Origin: an uncultured Oceanospirillaceae bacterium
GTDB taxonomy: Bacteria; Pseudomonadota; Gammaproteobacteria; Pseudomonadales; Balneatricaceae
Assembly: GCA_937136055.1 (NCBI GenBank)
Contig: CAKZOD010000074.1
Span: forward strand, 1 to 64,000
Reading direction: 5' to 3'
Length of the DNA stretch: 64,000 bases
The position numbers were made by a program, and so were the translations under genes. This document shows, piece by piece, positions 27,325 through 35,121 of this stretch (position 1 is the first letter of the stretch; the number at the start of each line of letters is the position of its first letter). Under the pieces are notes generated by a model, which saw only the letters and a list, made by a program, of their open reading frames with translations, did not search any database and was not told the DNA's origin.

Positions 27325-28110
27325 TTACAAAATATTTGCTAGCTCAACAAAGCCAAAGCCTCCGCTCTCTTTAGTGATATAACGAGGGCGGTAGTGCATC
27401 TTCTCAAGAAACTTAGCTATATTGGCAACGCCAATGGAATTTTCAAAGTGCTCAAACATAGCTTCATCATTGGGTGAGTCACCAATAAAGGCGCAGTGGC
27501 TGTGCTCGTTGTAGCCTTGTGCTTTAAGCCAGCGAAGTGCAGTGTCCGCTTTTGAGTAATCACCCAGCCAAGCATTAATGTGGATTGAACTTAATTTTGC
27601 GTTGGCTCCATTGTCGATTAACCAATTCACAGCTTGCGTTGCCAGATGTGGATCGACTGTGATTTCTTGGCCGATATCAAAGGCGATATCAGTAAAGCGA
27701 AATGCTTGATCTGGTGTGTAACCAATGCCTTTAAATTTAGCTTTTAGCTCTGTCGCTAGTTGGTGTAGCTTGGCTAAATTTGCTTTGCGCTCTGTCGCTT
27801 CTATGCTGTAATCGAAATGCACTTTGCCAGATTGATCCCTATTCATCCAAAAGCTACCGTTCTCGCCAATCACAGTATCGATCGGCCAAGTACGTATCAT
27901 GCAATCACACCAGCCAGCGCTCGCCCCAGTTACCGGGATTACTTTAATGCCCTTTTTGCGCAGTTTATCCAGCGCCATAAAGGTTTCAACGGGCAGTTTT
28001 CCTTGCCATGTTAAAGTATCGTCAACATCAGTGAACAGTATTTCAATATCTTGCGCTAATGTCTTTGGCAGTGATTGAACTTGGGTGTTGGTTTGGGCTG
28101 AAGTAATCAA
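27325..28110 (-). CDS. HAD-IIB phosphatase (mannosyl-3-phosphoglycerate / sucrose-phosphate phosphatase-like)
   Basis: This 261-aa protein has motif I ILFTDVDDTLTW (about 25-36), motif II VIPVTGAS, a large C2-type cap, and motif IV FIGDSPNDEAMFEH. This is the HAD-IIB layout of sugar-phosphate phosphatases. The only available start is TTG at 28110, since no in-frame ATG precedes motif I. It is the last gene of the DeoR-Ugp cluster, 21 bp after the EEP gene. Dephosphorylation of an imported or released sugar or glycerol phosphate is inferred. Confidence 0.78.
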   Translation of the reverse strand: MITSAQTNTQVQSLPKTLAQDIEILFTDVDDTLTWQGKLPVETFMALDKLRKKGIKVIPVTGASAGWCDCMIRTWPIDTVIGENGSFWMNRDQSGKVHFDYSIEATERKANLAKLHQLATELKAKFKGIGYTPDQAFRFTDIAFDIGQEITVDPHLATQAVNWLIDNGANAKLSSIHINAWLGDYSKADTALRWLKAQGYNEHSHCAFIGDSPNDEAMFEHFENSIGVANIAKFLEKMHYRPRYITKESGGFGFVELANIL

Positions 28111-28131
28111 AGGGGCTCTCTTTTAATGTGC

Positions 28132-29007
28132 TTAAAATGTACTTTTTAACGTTAACCAGATAGGTTGGTGATCAGATGCTGCAGTTTTGATATCGACCTG
28201 CAGGCTTTGAAGCTGCGCTGTTAGATCATTGGAGCACAAAAAATAGTCCCGACAATGTGCGCCTTGAGGCCATTGCTGATGGTCATAAATACCGCAAGTA
28301 GGTAAATGCTCTTTATCAGCATAAAGTGTAGACCAAACATCAACCCAGCCACTATTAAGAATATGTTGATAGTCGCTCTCCCCAAGTGCGACATTTAAGT
28401 CGCCACATAAAAAAGTACCTTGAGGAGAGGGCGCTGGGCTATAACAACCAGTCTGTTGATCGTTAGCAGGATGTAAGCTGCGAGCTTGTGCTAAGTCTTT
28501 TAAAGCGGTTAAGTAATCTAGCTGTGCGATGCGCTCATCATAAGAGTGAAAAGCCAAATGACTGCTCAGAATACGAATAGCGCTTTGTTGATGAGCAACT
28601 ATAACCTCTACTGCGGTTCTAGGCATTTGCATTAATCCATGTGCAGCAGGTAAGGGTAATGTATGAACTTTATAATCCAGTAGCAGCCCTTTTTTTACCA
28701 GCACAAGGTTGCCAAACTCGCGGCGCAGTTCATTGGAAGGTGCTTGTGAAGAGGCTTGTTGATCGATATGAACAGTAGAGAGTGGCCAGCTAAATCCCGG
28801 TGCCCAAACACAGCTATAGTCATCAAAAGCTGCTTTTAGAAATTCTAATTGGTCTTGATCACCGTGCTCAGCAAAGTGACGGGCGACTTCCTGTAAACAA
28901 ATAACGGCGGGCTCACAGTTCTCTTTGATGAAATTGACAATGTTCTGTAAATCGACAATGCCATCACAGCCTTTGCCATTTTGGATATTCCAACTAAAAA
29001 TCTGCAT
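28132..29007 (-). CDS. Endonuclease/exonuclease/phosphatase (EEP) family protein
   Basis: This 291-aa protein has the EEP metal and catalytic blocks: FSWNIQNGKG (Asn), CLQEVARH with the metal-binding Glu (about 38-40), LSSHLAFHS, FLCGDLNVAL with Asp-x-Asn, and C-terminal ASDHQPIWL with the catalytic Asp-His. The start codon overlaps the upstream permease stop by one base (TAATG), so it is coupled to a sugar-type importer rather than to DNA repair genes. A phosphodiesterase acting on an imported glycerophosphodiester-like compound is the likeliest role, by inference. Confidence 0.82.
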   Translation of the reverse strand: MQIFSWNIQNGKGCDGIVDLQNIVNFIKENCEPAVICLQEVARHFAEHGDQDQLEFLKAAFDDYSCVWAPGFSWPLSTVHIDQQASSQAPSNELRREFGNLVLVKKGLLLDYKVHTLPLPAAHGLMQMPRTAVEVIVAHQQSAIRILSSHLAFHSYDERIAQLDYLTALKDLAQARSLHPANDQQTGCYSPAPSPQGTFLCGDLNVALGESDYQHILNSGWVDVWSTLYADKEHLPTCGIYDHQQWPQGAHCRDYFLCSNDLTAQLQSLQVDIKTAASDHQPIWLTLKSTF

Positions 29008-29816
29008 TATTTAATACCCGCGTGAATGAATGATTGCACAAACTGGCGTTGAAACAACAAGAATAAGATCAGCAGCGGGCCAACTGAAATTAGCGTACCT
29101 GCACAAATAACAGACCAATCGACCCCTGATTCTGGTGCACCAAAAATAGCCATGCCGACAGTTAGTGGACGGCTTTGCTCAGTGTTAGTGACGACTAAGG
29201 GCCAGAGAAAATTATTCCAGTGATAGCTAATAGAAACCAAAGCAAAAGCCAGGTAGGTAGGCTTTGCTAGTGGTACATACACTTTCCAGATGATTTCCAG
29301 TAAATTACAGCCCTCTATTTTTGCAGCATCTTCTAAATCCTGTGGCACTGTCATAAAGGTTTGGCGTAGCAGGAATATACCGAAAGCGCTGGCAAGGTAG
29401 GGAAGGCCCACCCCAATGTAGGAGTCGATGATGTTAAAGGCTGCCAGTGTTTGATAGTTTTCAACGATCAATATTTCAGGCACTACCATCAGTTGCATTA
29501 AGATTAATGCGAACACCAAACCGCGACCAAAAAAGCGCATTCTTGCTAACGCATAAGCGGCAAGTGTGCAAAGCACTAATTGGCTTGCCAGTATCATCGA
29601 TGTGATAACCACAGTATTGAGCATGTAGCGCATGAAAGGCGCTTGATCCCAAGCGGCGCTGAAGTTCTCAAGGCTTAGGGGGGCAAATAGTGAAAATGAC
29701 GTTGCGTATTCTGGGGGATGCAAAGCTGCCCAAAACGCATATAGCAATGGGAATATCCATGCTAAACCTAGCAGCCATGCCACAGAGCTAGAAAATATTT
29801 TGATAACTGGGTTCAT
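29007..29816 (-). CDS. Carbohydrate ABC permease, UgpE/MalG type
   Basis: This 269-aa inner-membrane subunit has about six transmembrane helices. The EAA loop is DLEDAAKIEGCNLLEIIWKVYVPLAKPT (split: EDAAKIEGCNLLEIIW and KVYVPLAKPT, about 162-186), the contact site for the ATPase. It belongs to the CUT1 family and pairs with the UgpA-like permease upstream. The binding protein in the cluster resembles UgpB, pointing to glycerol-3-phosphate or phosphodiester uptake. Confidence 0.88.
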   Translation of the reverse strand: MNPVIKIFSSSVAWLLGLAWIFPLLYAFWAALHPPEYATSFSLFAPLSLENFSAAWDQAPFMRYMLNTVVITSMILASQLVLCTLAAYALARMRFFGRGLVFALILMQLMVVPEILIVENYQTLAAFNIIDSYIGVGLPYLASAFGIFLLRQTFMTVPQDLEDAAKIEGCNLLEIIWKVYVPLAKPTYLAFALVSISYHWNNFLWPLVVTNTEQSRPLTVGMAIFGAPESGVDWSVICAGTLISVGPLLILFLLFQRQFVQSFIHAGIK

Positions 29817-29876
29817 AAGTATTCCAAAAAATCAGTATTTAGTGTGTTTGCTACTTATTGATAGCGCTATTTTTAT

Positions 29877-30740
29877 TTAACGGTAGTGCACACGTTTTTC
29901 TAACACACCGAATTGAATGATCGCGAGTACCATCAATATCAGTAATAAAATAACGGTTAAAACAGCGGCGTAACCAATATCAAAGAAGCTAAATGCATTT
30001 TCATAAATATAATAAAGTAAGAGGTTACTGGCGTTGTTTGGGCCACCCTTGGTTAAAATAAAGAGATGGTCGACGAGTTTAAAAGCATTTAGGACTGCAT
30101 TCACAAGGACAAATAAAGTCGTTGGCATTAGTAAAGGTAAGGTAATGCGTTTGAAAGTGTTCCAAGCACTAGAGGCCTCTATAGAAGCTGCGTTGTAGAG
30201 CTCAGGGCTAATGGCTTGGAGCGCTGCGAGATAGAAGATCATAAAGAACCCCGCTTCTTTCCAAATGGTCATCACCATTAAGCTAAAGAGGCTAAAGTCA
30301 GGATCGCCAAGCCAGTTAATGCCTGGGTGATCAAACCAGCCCAGTATTGCATTGAACATGCCAATTTCAGGTGAGTAGAAAAATAGCCAGATATTCGCCA
30401 CTGAAATCATCGGTAAAATTGTTGGGGTGAAATAGGCTAAGCGTAATGTTGCTCGCCCAGACATCTTGCTGTTTACCCACAATGCCATCGCTAGTGCCAA
30501 AATGATAGAGACAGGTACGGTGACTAATGCATAGTAAAAGCTATTGCTCAGTACCTGCATCAAAGTATCGTCGTCCAGTAGAAAACGATAGTTATCTAAA
30601 TTGAGAGGCGCATCTTGCACACCGATAGTCGAGACACTACGCCACAGTGTTTTAAGTGTTGGGAAATGGGTAAAACTGACCAGAAAAAACAGCGCAGGTA
30701 GCAGCAATAGCCAAGCGTATAATTGACTTTTTCGACTCAT
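29877..30740 (-). CDS. Carbohydrate ABC permease, UgpA/MalF type
   Basis: This 287-aa membrane protein starts MSRKSQLYAWLLLLPALFFLVSF, the usual first helix. Its EAA loop is ELYNAASIEASSAWNTFKRITLPLLMPT (split: ELYNAASIEASSAW and NTFKRITLPLLMPT, about 188-215). It partners the UgpE-like permease, with a 60-bp gap between them. Length is typical of the family. Confidence 0.88.
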   Translation of the reverse strand: MSRKSQLYAWLLLLPALFFLVSFTHFPTLKTLWRSVSTIGVQDAPLNLDNYRFLLDDDTLMQVLSNSFYYALVTVPVSIILALAMALWVNSKMSGRATLRLAYFTPTILPMISVANIWLFFYSPEIGMFNAILGWFDHPGINWLGDPDFSLFSLMVMTIWKEAGFFMIFYLAALQAISPELYNAASIEASSAWNTFKRITLPLLMPTTLFVLVNAVLNAFKLVDHLFILTKGGPNNASNLLLYYIYENAFSFFDIGYAAVLTVILLLILMVLAIIQFGVLEKRVHYR

Positions 30741-30818
30741 ACAGTGTTGATCTCAAATATTATTATAGTGTTAGTGATTAAATAATATAGCGGGTGCGAA
30801 CACCCGCTAACAAACTGT

Positions 30819-32084
30819 TTACTTGTAACGAGACAAGATACGATCTGCTTGTTTTTGGGCGCTATCAAGAGCATCTTGAGCGGACTTTTGACCACTTAAC
30901 GTCGCTTGAATCGCATCGTCTAGGATTTTACGAACACGACCTGCTTGGTGAGTTGAAAACTCAGCCGTTGCGTACTTAAGTTGATCACGTGCCACTGCTG
31001 CTGGTGGGAAAGCAACAACATACTCTTTTAATGCCTTAGTATCGTAAGCACTTGGGCTAACACCCATGTAACCTGTTGCAATGCTCCACTTAGCGGCTTG
31101 TTCAGGAGCTGTCATGAACTTAACAAGCTTTAAAGCGGCAGCTCGCTCATCATCGGTTGACTTTTTGAATAGGTAGAAATTACCGCCGCCGGTAGGTGAG
31201 CCTAGCTCTTTATTTCCTGGGAGCATGGCGACACCAAAATCAAATTTAGCGTTTTTCTTCACCGCGCTTAAGTTACCTGTTGAGTGCCACATCATGGCGG
31301 TTTTCTGCTCTAAGAAGTTCTGGCGCAATGTGCCCCACTCAATCATTCCCTCTGGCATTATTTTGTGCTCAGAGCCCAGTGATTTCCAAAAAGTGAGCGC
31401 TTCAACAACAGCTGGGTCATTAAAGTTAGTTTTGTTACCTTCAGAGTTCATTAGTTTCTGACCGTTTTGCTTGGTCAGTGCACCGAACATCCAATATGGG
31501 TAACCGGTTGATGGAATCATCGCACCCCATTGGTCAGCATTGGTGATTTTTTTACCCATGCTAACGTATTCTTCCCATGTTTTTGGTGGCTTCTCAGGAT
31601 CTAAACCTGCAGCACGGAACATCTCTTTGTTGTAGTACATAACGATTGTTGAGCGCTGAAATGGAATACCCCAAGTTTTGCCTTTCGCTTTACCGTTTTC
31701 CATCAGAGCAGGGTAGAAACTATTCAACCACTTTTTCTCTTGCTCAGTGCTGACGACATCATCAAACGGCACGATTGCATCTAGGTTCATTAACTCGTGA
31801 ATATCGATAGAAAACATCACAGAAAGCTGAGCAGGTTTGCCACTTTTTAGTGCAGCCAGTGCTTTTACACGCGCATCGTTATAGTTGCCCGCATAGATAG
31901 CATTAACATCAATATCAGGGTTCTTTTTTTCAAAATCAGCGATAATACCATCTACCACTTTGGTGATAGGGCCACCAACGGCAACAGGGTAATACATTGT
32001 CAAATCAGTCTTTGCGTTTGCAAAGCCTGCGACACTGCTTGCGACAAGCGCGGCCAGTATTGTTTTCTTAGTAGTTTGGAACAT
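30819..32084 (-). CDS. Periplasmic solute-binding protein, UgpB-like
   Basis: This 421-aa protein has a Sec signal peptide (MFQTTKKTILAALVASSVAGFANA). The mature body shows the extracellular binding protein family 1 pattern with UgpB-like blocks IPFQRSTIVMYYNKEMF, GYPYWMFGALTKQNG, MMWHSTGNLSAVKK, FGVAMLPGNKELGSPTGGGNFYLFKKST and WSIATGYMGVSPSA. UgpB binds sn-glycerol-3-phosphate and glycerophosphodiesters; the ligand here could be a related phosphorylated compound. A 222-bp gap with a hairpin separates it from ugpC, so it may also have its own promoter. Confidence 0.88.
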   Translation of the reverse strand: MFQTTKKTILAALVASSVAGFANAKTDLTMYYPVAVGGPITKVVDGIIADFEKKNPDIDVNAIYAGNYNDARVKALAALKSGKPAQLSVMFSIDIHELMNLDAIVPFDDVVSTEQEKKWLNSFYPALMENGKAKGKTWGIPFQRSTIVMYYNKEMFRAAGLDPEKPPKTWEEYVSMGKKITNADQWGAMIPSTGYPYWMFGALTKQNGQKLMNSEGNKTNFNDPAVVEALTFWKSLGSEHKIMPEGMIEWGTLRQNFLEQKTAMMWHSTGNLSAVKKNAKFDFGVAMLPGNKELGSPTGGGNFYLFKKSTDDERAAALKLVKFMTAPEQAAKWSIATGYMGVSPSAYDTKALKEYVVAFPPAAVARDQLKYATAEFSTHQAGRVRKILDDAIQATLSGQKSAQDALDSAQKQADRILSRYK

Positions 32085-32143
32085 GAGAATAATCCTATTT
32101 ACAAAGTTAAGTTCAACGCATTGTTTTATTTTCTTTACGACTA

Positions 32144-32159
32144 CTGAGGAAATCCTCAG
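32144..32159 (-). other. Small perfect hairpin upstream of the binding-protein gene
   Basis: CTGAGGA/TCCTCAG with a 2-nt centre, about 60 bases before the ugpB-like start. It could be a leader hairpin or an operator. Farther upstream is a direct repeat, TCGCTAATTCAC (32209-32220) and TCGCTAATCAC (32227-32237). Confidence 0.45.
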
Positions 32160-32305
32160 AGGCTTAATAACGACATAACTGACAACGTAAATTCATTGTC
32201 GGCAAATGTCGCTAATTCACTGTGCATCGCTAATCACTTGGAACAGTGGCTTACGCCGCACTGTAAAATTTTTAAAATAGTTTTACTTAACCGGTTTTCA
32301 AAAGG

Positions 32306-33334
32306 TTAAGGTTGCTCTCTTTTGCCGCTTTCAAGATTAAAGTAGTGCTGCTGATCTAGCGGCCAATCGATAAATAACGCGGTGCCTGTCGCAATGCGTT
32401 GTATGCCGCTCACACTCAGCTTAAACACTTCATTGTTAAAGGCTGCATCGCTAAGGCGAACTTTGACGAGTGTATCGACACCTTGATAGTCACAGTTGAT
32501 CACCTCTACGGGAATCACTTGGCTATAACCTTCTTGTTGCAGCGGCTGTTGTTGCAAGTGCGTTCTGATGTGTTCTGGGCGCACCCCAATTGTGTGTGAT
32601 GTTGTGTTAAAAAGGTTCATTGGCAAGTGGCCAATAAAAGAGGCAACAAAGGTACTAGCAGGCTTGTTGTAAAGTGACTCGGGAACACCTGCTTGCTCGA
32701 TGGCTCCGGCGTTGAGTAACACAATTCGATCAGCCATGCTCATCGCTTCTATCTGATCGTGGGTAACATAGATGACAGTGAGTCCTAGCTTCTTTTGAAG
32801 GGCGCGTATTTCGCTGCGCATTTCAGCTCTTAACTTAGCGTCCAAGTTTGAGAGTGGCTCATCCATCAAGCAGATAGGTGCTTGTGAGACAATCGCTCTG
32901 GCTAATGCGACTCGCTGGCACTGACCACCGGATAATTGACCCGGTTTCTTATCTATTTGAGCACTTAAATTGACCAGTTCGACAACTGAATCTAAACGCT
33001 TTTTTTGCTCGCTAGCAGGTAGCTTGCGTGCTTTTAAGCCAAATAAAATATTCTCTTTGACTGACAAGTGCGGGAATAAAGCATAAGACTGAAAAACCAT
33101 GGATAGCTGACGTTTGCCCGGTGGCAAATGTGTAATCTCATTGTTCTCTAATACAATGCTGCCACTTGTCGGCTCTTCAAGGCCGGCAATCATGCGTAAG
33201 GTTGTCGACTTGCCGCAGCCTGATGGACCTAATAATGCAATGAACTCACCTTTTTCAATTTCGATATCAATAGCATCGACAGCGGTGGTTGCTTGCCATT
33301 TTTTGCTCAGTTGTTGAATGTTTAAAAAGCCCAT
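32306..33334 (-). CDS. ABC transporter ATPase, UgpC/MalK type
   Basis: This 342-aa ATPase has Walker A GPSGCGKST (about 36-44), Q-loop VFQSYALFP, signature LSGGQCQRVALARA, Walker B ICLMDEPLSNLD, H-loop VTHDQIEAM, and a C-terminal MalK-like regulatory OB domain (about 235-342, IGVRPEHIRTH). The signature has Cys in place of the common Gln (GGQCQR). It overlaps the upstream DeoR gene by 13 bp, so regulator and transporter are co-transcribed. Confidence 0.9.
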   Translation of the reverse strand: MGFLNIQQLSKKWQATTAVDAIDIEIEKGEFIALLGPSGCGKSTTLRMIAGLEEPTSGSIVLENNEITHLPPGKRQLSMVFQSYALFPHLSVKENILFGLKARKLPASEQKKRLDSVVELVNLSAQIDKKPGQLSGGQCQRVALARAIVSQAPICLMDEPLSNLDAKLRAEMRSEIRALQKKLGLTVIYVTHDQIEAMSMADRIVLLNAGAIEQAGVPESLYNKPASTFVASFIGHLPMNLFNTTSHTIGVRPEHIRTHLQQQPLQQEGYSQVIPVEVINCDYQGVDTLVKVRLSDAAFNNEVFKLSVSGIQRIATGTALFIDWPLDQQHYFNLESGKREQP

Positions 33335-34128
33335 AGTGCCACCTCGCTGCTACATTCGATTACCTCGACTCCCGCTTGCTGGCAAGTGGCGGCTAAAGGT
33401 GCTGGGAGTTGATCAATATAAAACTTATCTGCTTGGCCTATGATGGCTGTCTTAATCGGTGCACTGCGCAAATACTTGCTTTTATCAGCAACTAATATGC
33501 ATTTGTCACAGTTTTCAATAATAGCGCTCGAAATATGAGACTCTTCTGGAGAGAAATCGAGTAATGCACCATTTTCAGCAATCCCACCCACGCCGAAAAT
33601 ACCAAAGTTCAAATGAAACTTGCTTAGAAAACGGGTGCAGTCTTCACCGGTGACATCTTGATCTGAATGGCGAATTTTTCCGCCACTTAAATAAATATCG
33701 ATGTTGGGGTTTTGGCAAAGTACCAACCCTGCATTGAGGTTATTCGTCACTACCGTTAAGCCCGGGTGATGAATTAACTCTTGGGCGATTTGCTGGGGTG
33801 TTGTACCTATACCTAAAAAGATACTAGCGCCTTTAGGTAGTGTCGATACGACCTTGCGCGCTATTGCATTCTTAGCAGCTAAATTAATAACTTGGCGGTT
33901 GGTAAATGAGAGGTTGTAAGATTGTACGGGTAATGTGATGCCCCCGTGAACACGTTTTACTAGGCCTAAATCACTCAGTAAATTTAAATCTTTACGAATG
34001 CTCTGTACAGACACGTTGAAGTGTTCAGTCAACATTGCACTAGTAATCATTGCTGATTGATCTTGTTCTGTATTACGCAATTGCTGCAATATTTGTTGCT
34101 GTCTGCGACTTAGTTGCTCTTCATTCAC
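33322..34128 (-). CDS. DeoR/GlpR-family transcriptional regulator
   Basis: This 268-aa protein has an N-terminal DeoR helix-turn-helix (about 5-60: SRRQQQILQQLRN, then TEHFNVSVQSIRKDLNLLSDLGLVKRVHGG). A sugar-phosphate-sensing domain follows, with IFLGIGTTPQQIAQEL, LTVVTNNLNAGLVL, IYLSGGKIRH and VADKSKY. It is first in the operon and probably represses the Ugp-like cluster, with a phosphorylated intermediate as inducer. Several TTTCG/CGAAA boxes in its upstream region are candidate operators. Confidence 0.88.
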   Translation of the reverse strand: MNEEQLSRRQQQILQQLRNTEQDQSAMITSAMLTEHFNVSVQSIRKDLNLLSDLGLVKRVHGGITLPVQSYNLSFTNRQVINLAAKNAIARKVVSTLPKGASIFLGIGTTPQQIAQELIHHPGLTVVTNNLNAGLVLCQNPNIDIYLSGGKIRHSDQDVTGEDCTRFLSKFHLNFGIFGVGGIAENGALLDFSPEESHISSAIIENCDKCILVADKSKYLRSAPIKTAIIGQADKFYIDQLPAPLAATCQQAGVEVIECSSEVALWAF

Positions 34129-34152
34129 TGTTCAAATTCTCAACAAGTTTTA

Positions 34153-34322
34153 TTTCGAAAGAAATATACAAGCTTTCGATAGAGTGTGTCAATCTCGAAA
34201 AAATCGATTGTTTTCTTTCGTTTTGCTAATGCTGATCATTAAATCAAACAAATGTGACAGTGGTGTGACGAAATAGTGACAGTTATTCTTGTTGTATGAA
34301 ATAGAGTTTGTTTCGCTCGAAA
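34153..34322. promoter_or_regulatory. Cluster of TTTCG/CGAAA boxes upstream of the DeoR gene
   Basis: Within 170 bases there are TTTCGAAA (34153-34160), CTTTCGAT (34173-34180), TCGAAA (34195-34200), CTTTCGTTTT (34215-34224), ACGAAA (34268-34273) and the near-palindrome TTTCG-CT-CGAAA (34311-34322). Such half-sites are typical of DeoR/GlpR-family operators. Autoregulation is inferred. Confidence 0.5.
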
Positions 34323-34429
34323 GTTAATGTGGCAATTCAAGGGAAATTTGAAAGGAGGAGCGGGGAGTGTAGGGCGTTTGGAAAGCCATCAAAGCGCTCT
34401 TGAATAGGTAATTAGTGTGGATCACACGA

Positions 34430-34918
34430 TTATAGGGGGAGGAAGTGATGAGAGAAATCAATTTCGGTTAACCTGTTTTGAGCGCTTGGTAGCCTTGCGT
34501 CATCTGCTTCAACACTGAAGTACAATTTATTTTCTTTGAGTAGAAAAACTTCAAATTGTTGAATATCAAAAGGGGCTCCGTTGAAGGTTGTGATGTGAGT
34601 ATCAATCTCAACAACCGTCTCTCCCTGACTATTCTCAAGGCTGCTTCCGATAGAAAACTTGCCAGTGGCAGTAGGATTCGGTGCATATTTGAAAGGGGTT
34701 TTACACTGTGGATCAGTAAAATTTTTAATATCGCTAATAAAACTGTCGCCAGAGAATTTCAAACGAATGATGTCATAGTGGGATTCTGGATCTGCGGCGT
34801 CTGCAATTTGACAGTGGCGCACCCAGCTACCTTCAAGGGGTGAAGTTTGAGCAAATGCGGAAAGTGATAAACAAGCGCTGATGAGACAAGTCGGAATGAT
34901 AAGTTGTTTAAAATACAT
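34430..34918 (-). CDS. Hypothetical exported protein, 162 aa
   Basis: A clear signal peptide (MYFKQLIIPTCLISACLSLSAFAQ) precedes a beta-rich body beginning PLEGSWVRHCQ, the style of lipocalin-like/DUF small secreted proteins whose first strand is a G-x-W motif. Two cysteines (about residues 35 and 72) could form a disulfide. I do not recognise a specific family. It is divergent from the TPR-GGDEF gene, with a GTATTAAT-rich promoter region between them. Confidence 0.65.
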   Translation of the reverse strand: MYFKQLIIPTCLISACLSLSAFAQTSPLEGSWVRHCQIADAADPESHYDIIRLKFSGDSFISDIKNFTDPQCKTPFKYAPNPTATGKFSIGSSLENSQGETVVEIDTHITTFNGAPFDIQQFEVFLLKENKLYFSVEADDARLPSAQNRLTEIDFSHHFLPL

Positions 34919-34958
34919 AGCTTACAAATTTGTTTGTTGACGAAGTAATGAAGTATAT

Positions 34959-34999
34959 GTATTAATCATTAATACAGAATGAACGATAATTGTATTAAT
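34959..34999. promoter_or_regulatory. Palindrome and repeated GTATTAAT boxes in a divergent promoter region
   Basis: GTATTAAT-C-ATTAATAC (34959-34975) is a perfect 17-bp palindrome. A third GTATTAAT box follows at 34992-34999. They lie between the exported protein and GGDEF genes and are candidate sites for an unknown regulator. Confidence 0.4.
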
Positions 35000-35121
35000 A
35001 ATTTGCATTAAATTGCCGACAATTATTTTGATAGAGATAAGTCCATTTAATACACAGTTAATGTGCTGAGTGTTTAGATACCTACTGTTTTGCTACCCCA
35101 CTGTTTGAAAAAGGAAGTCCA

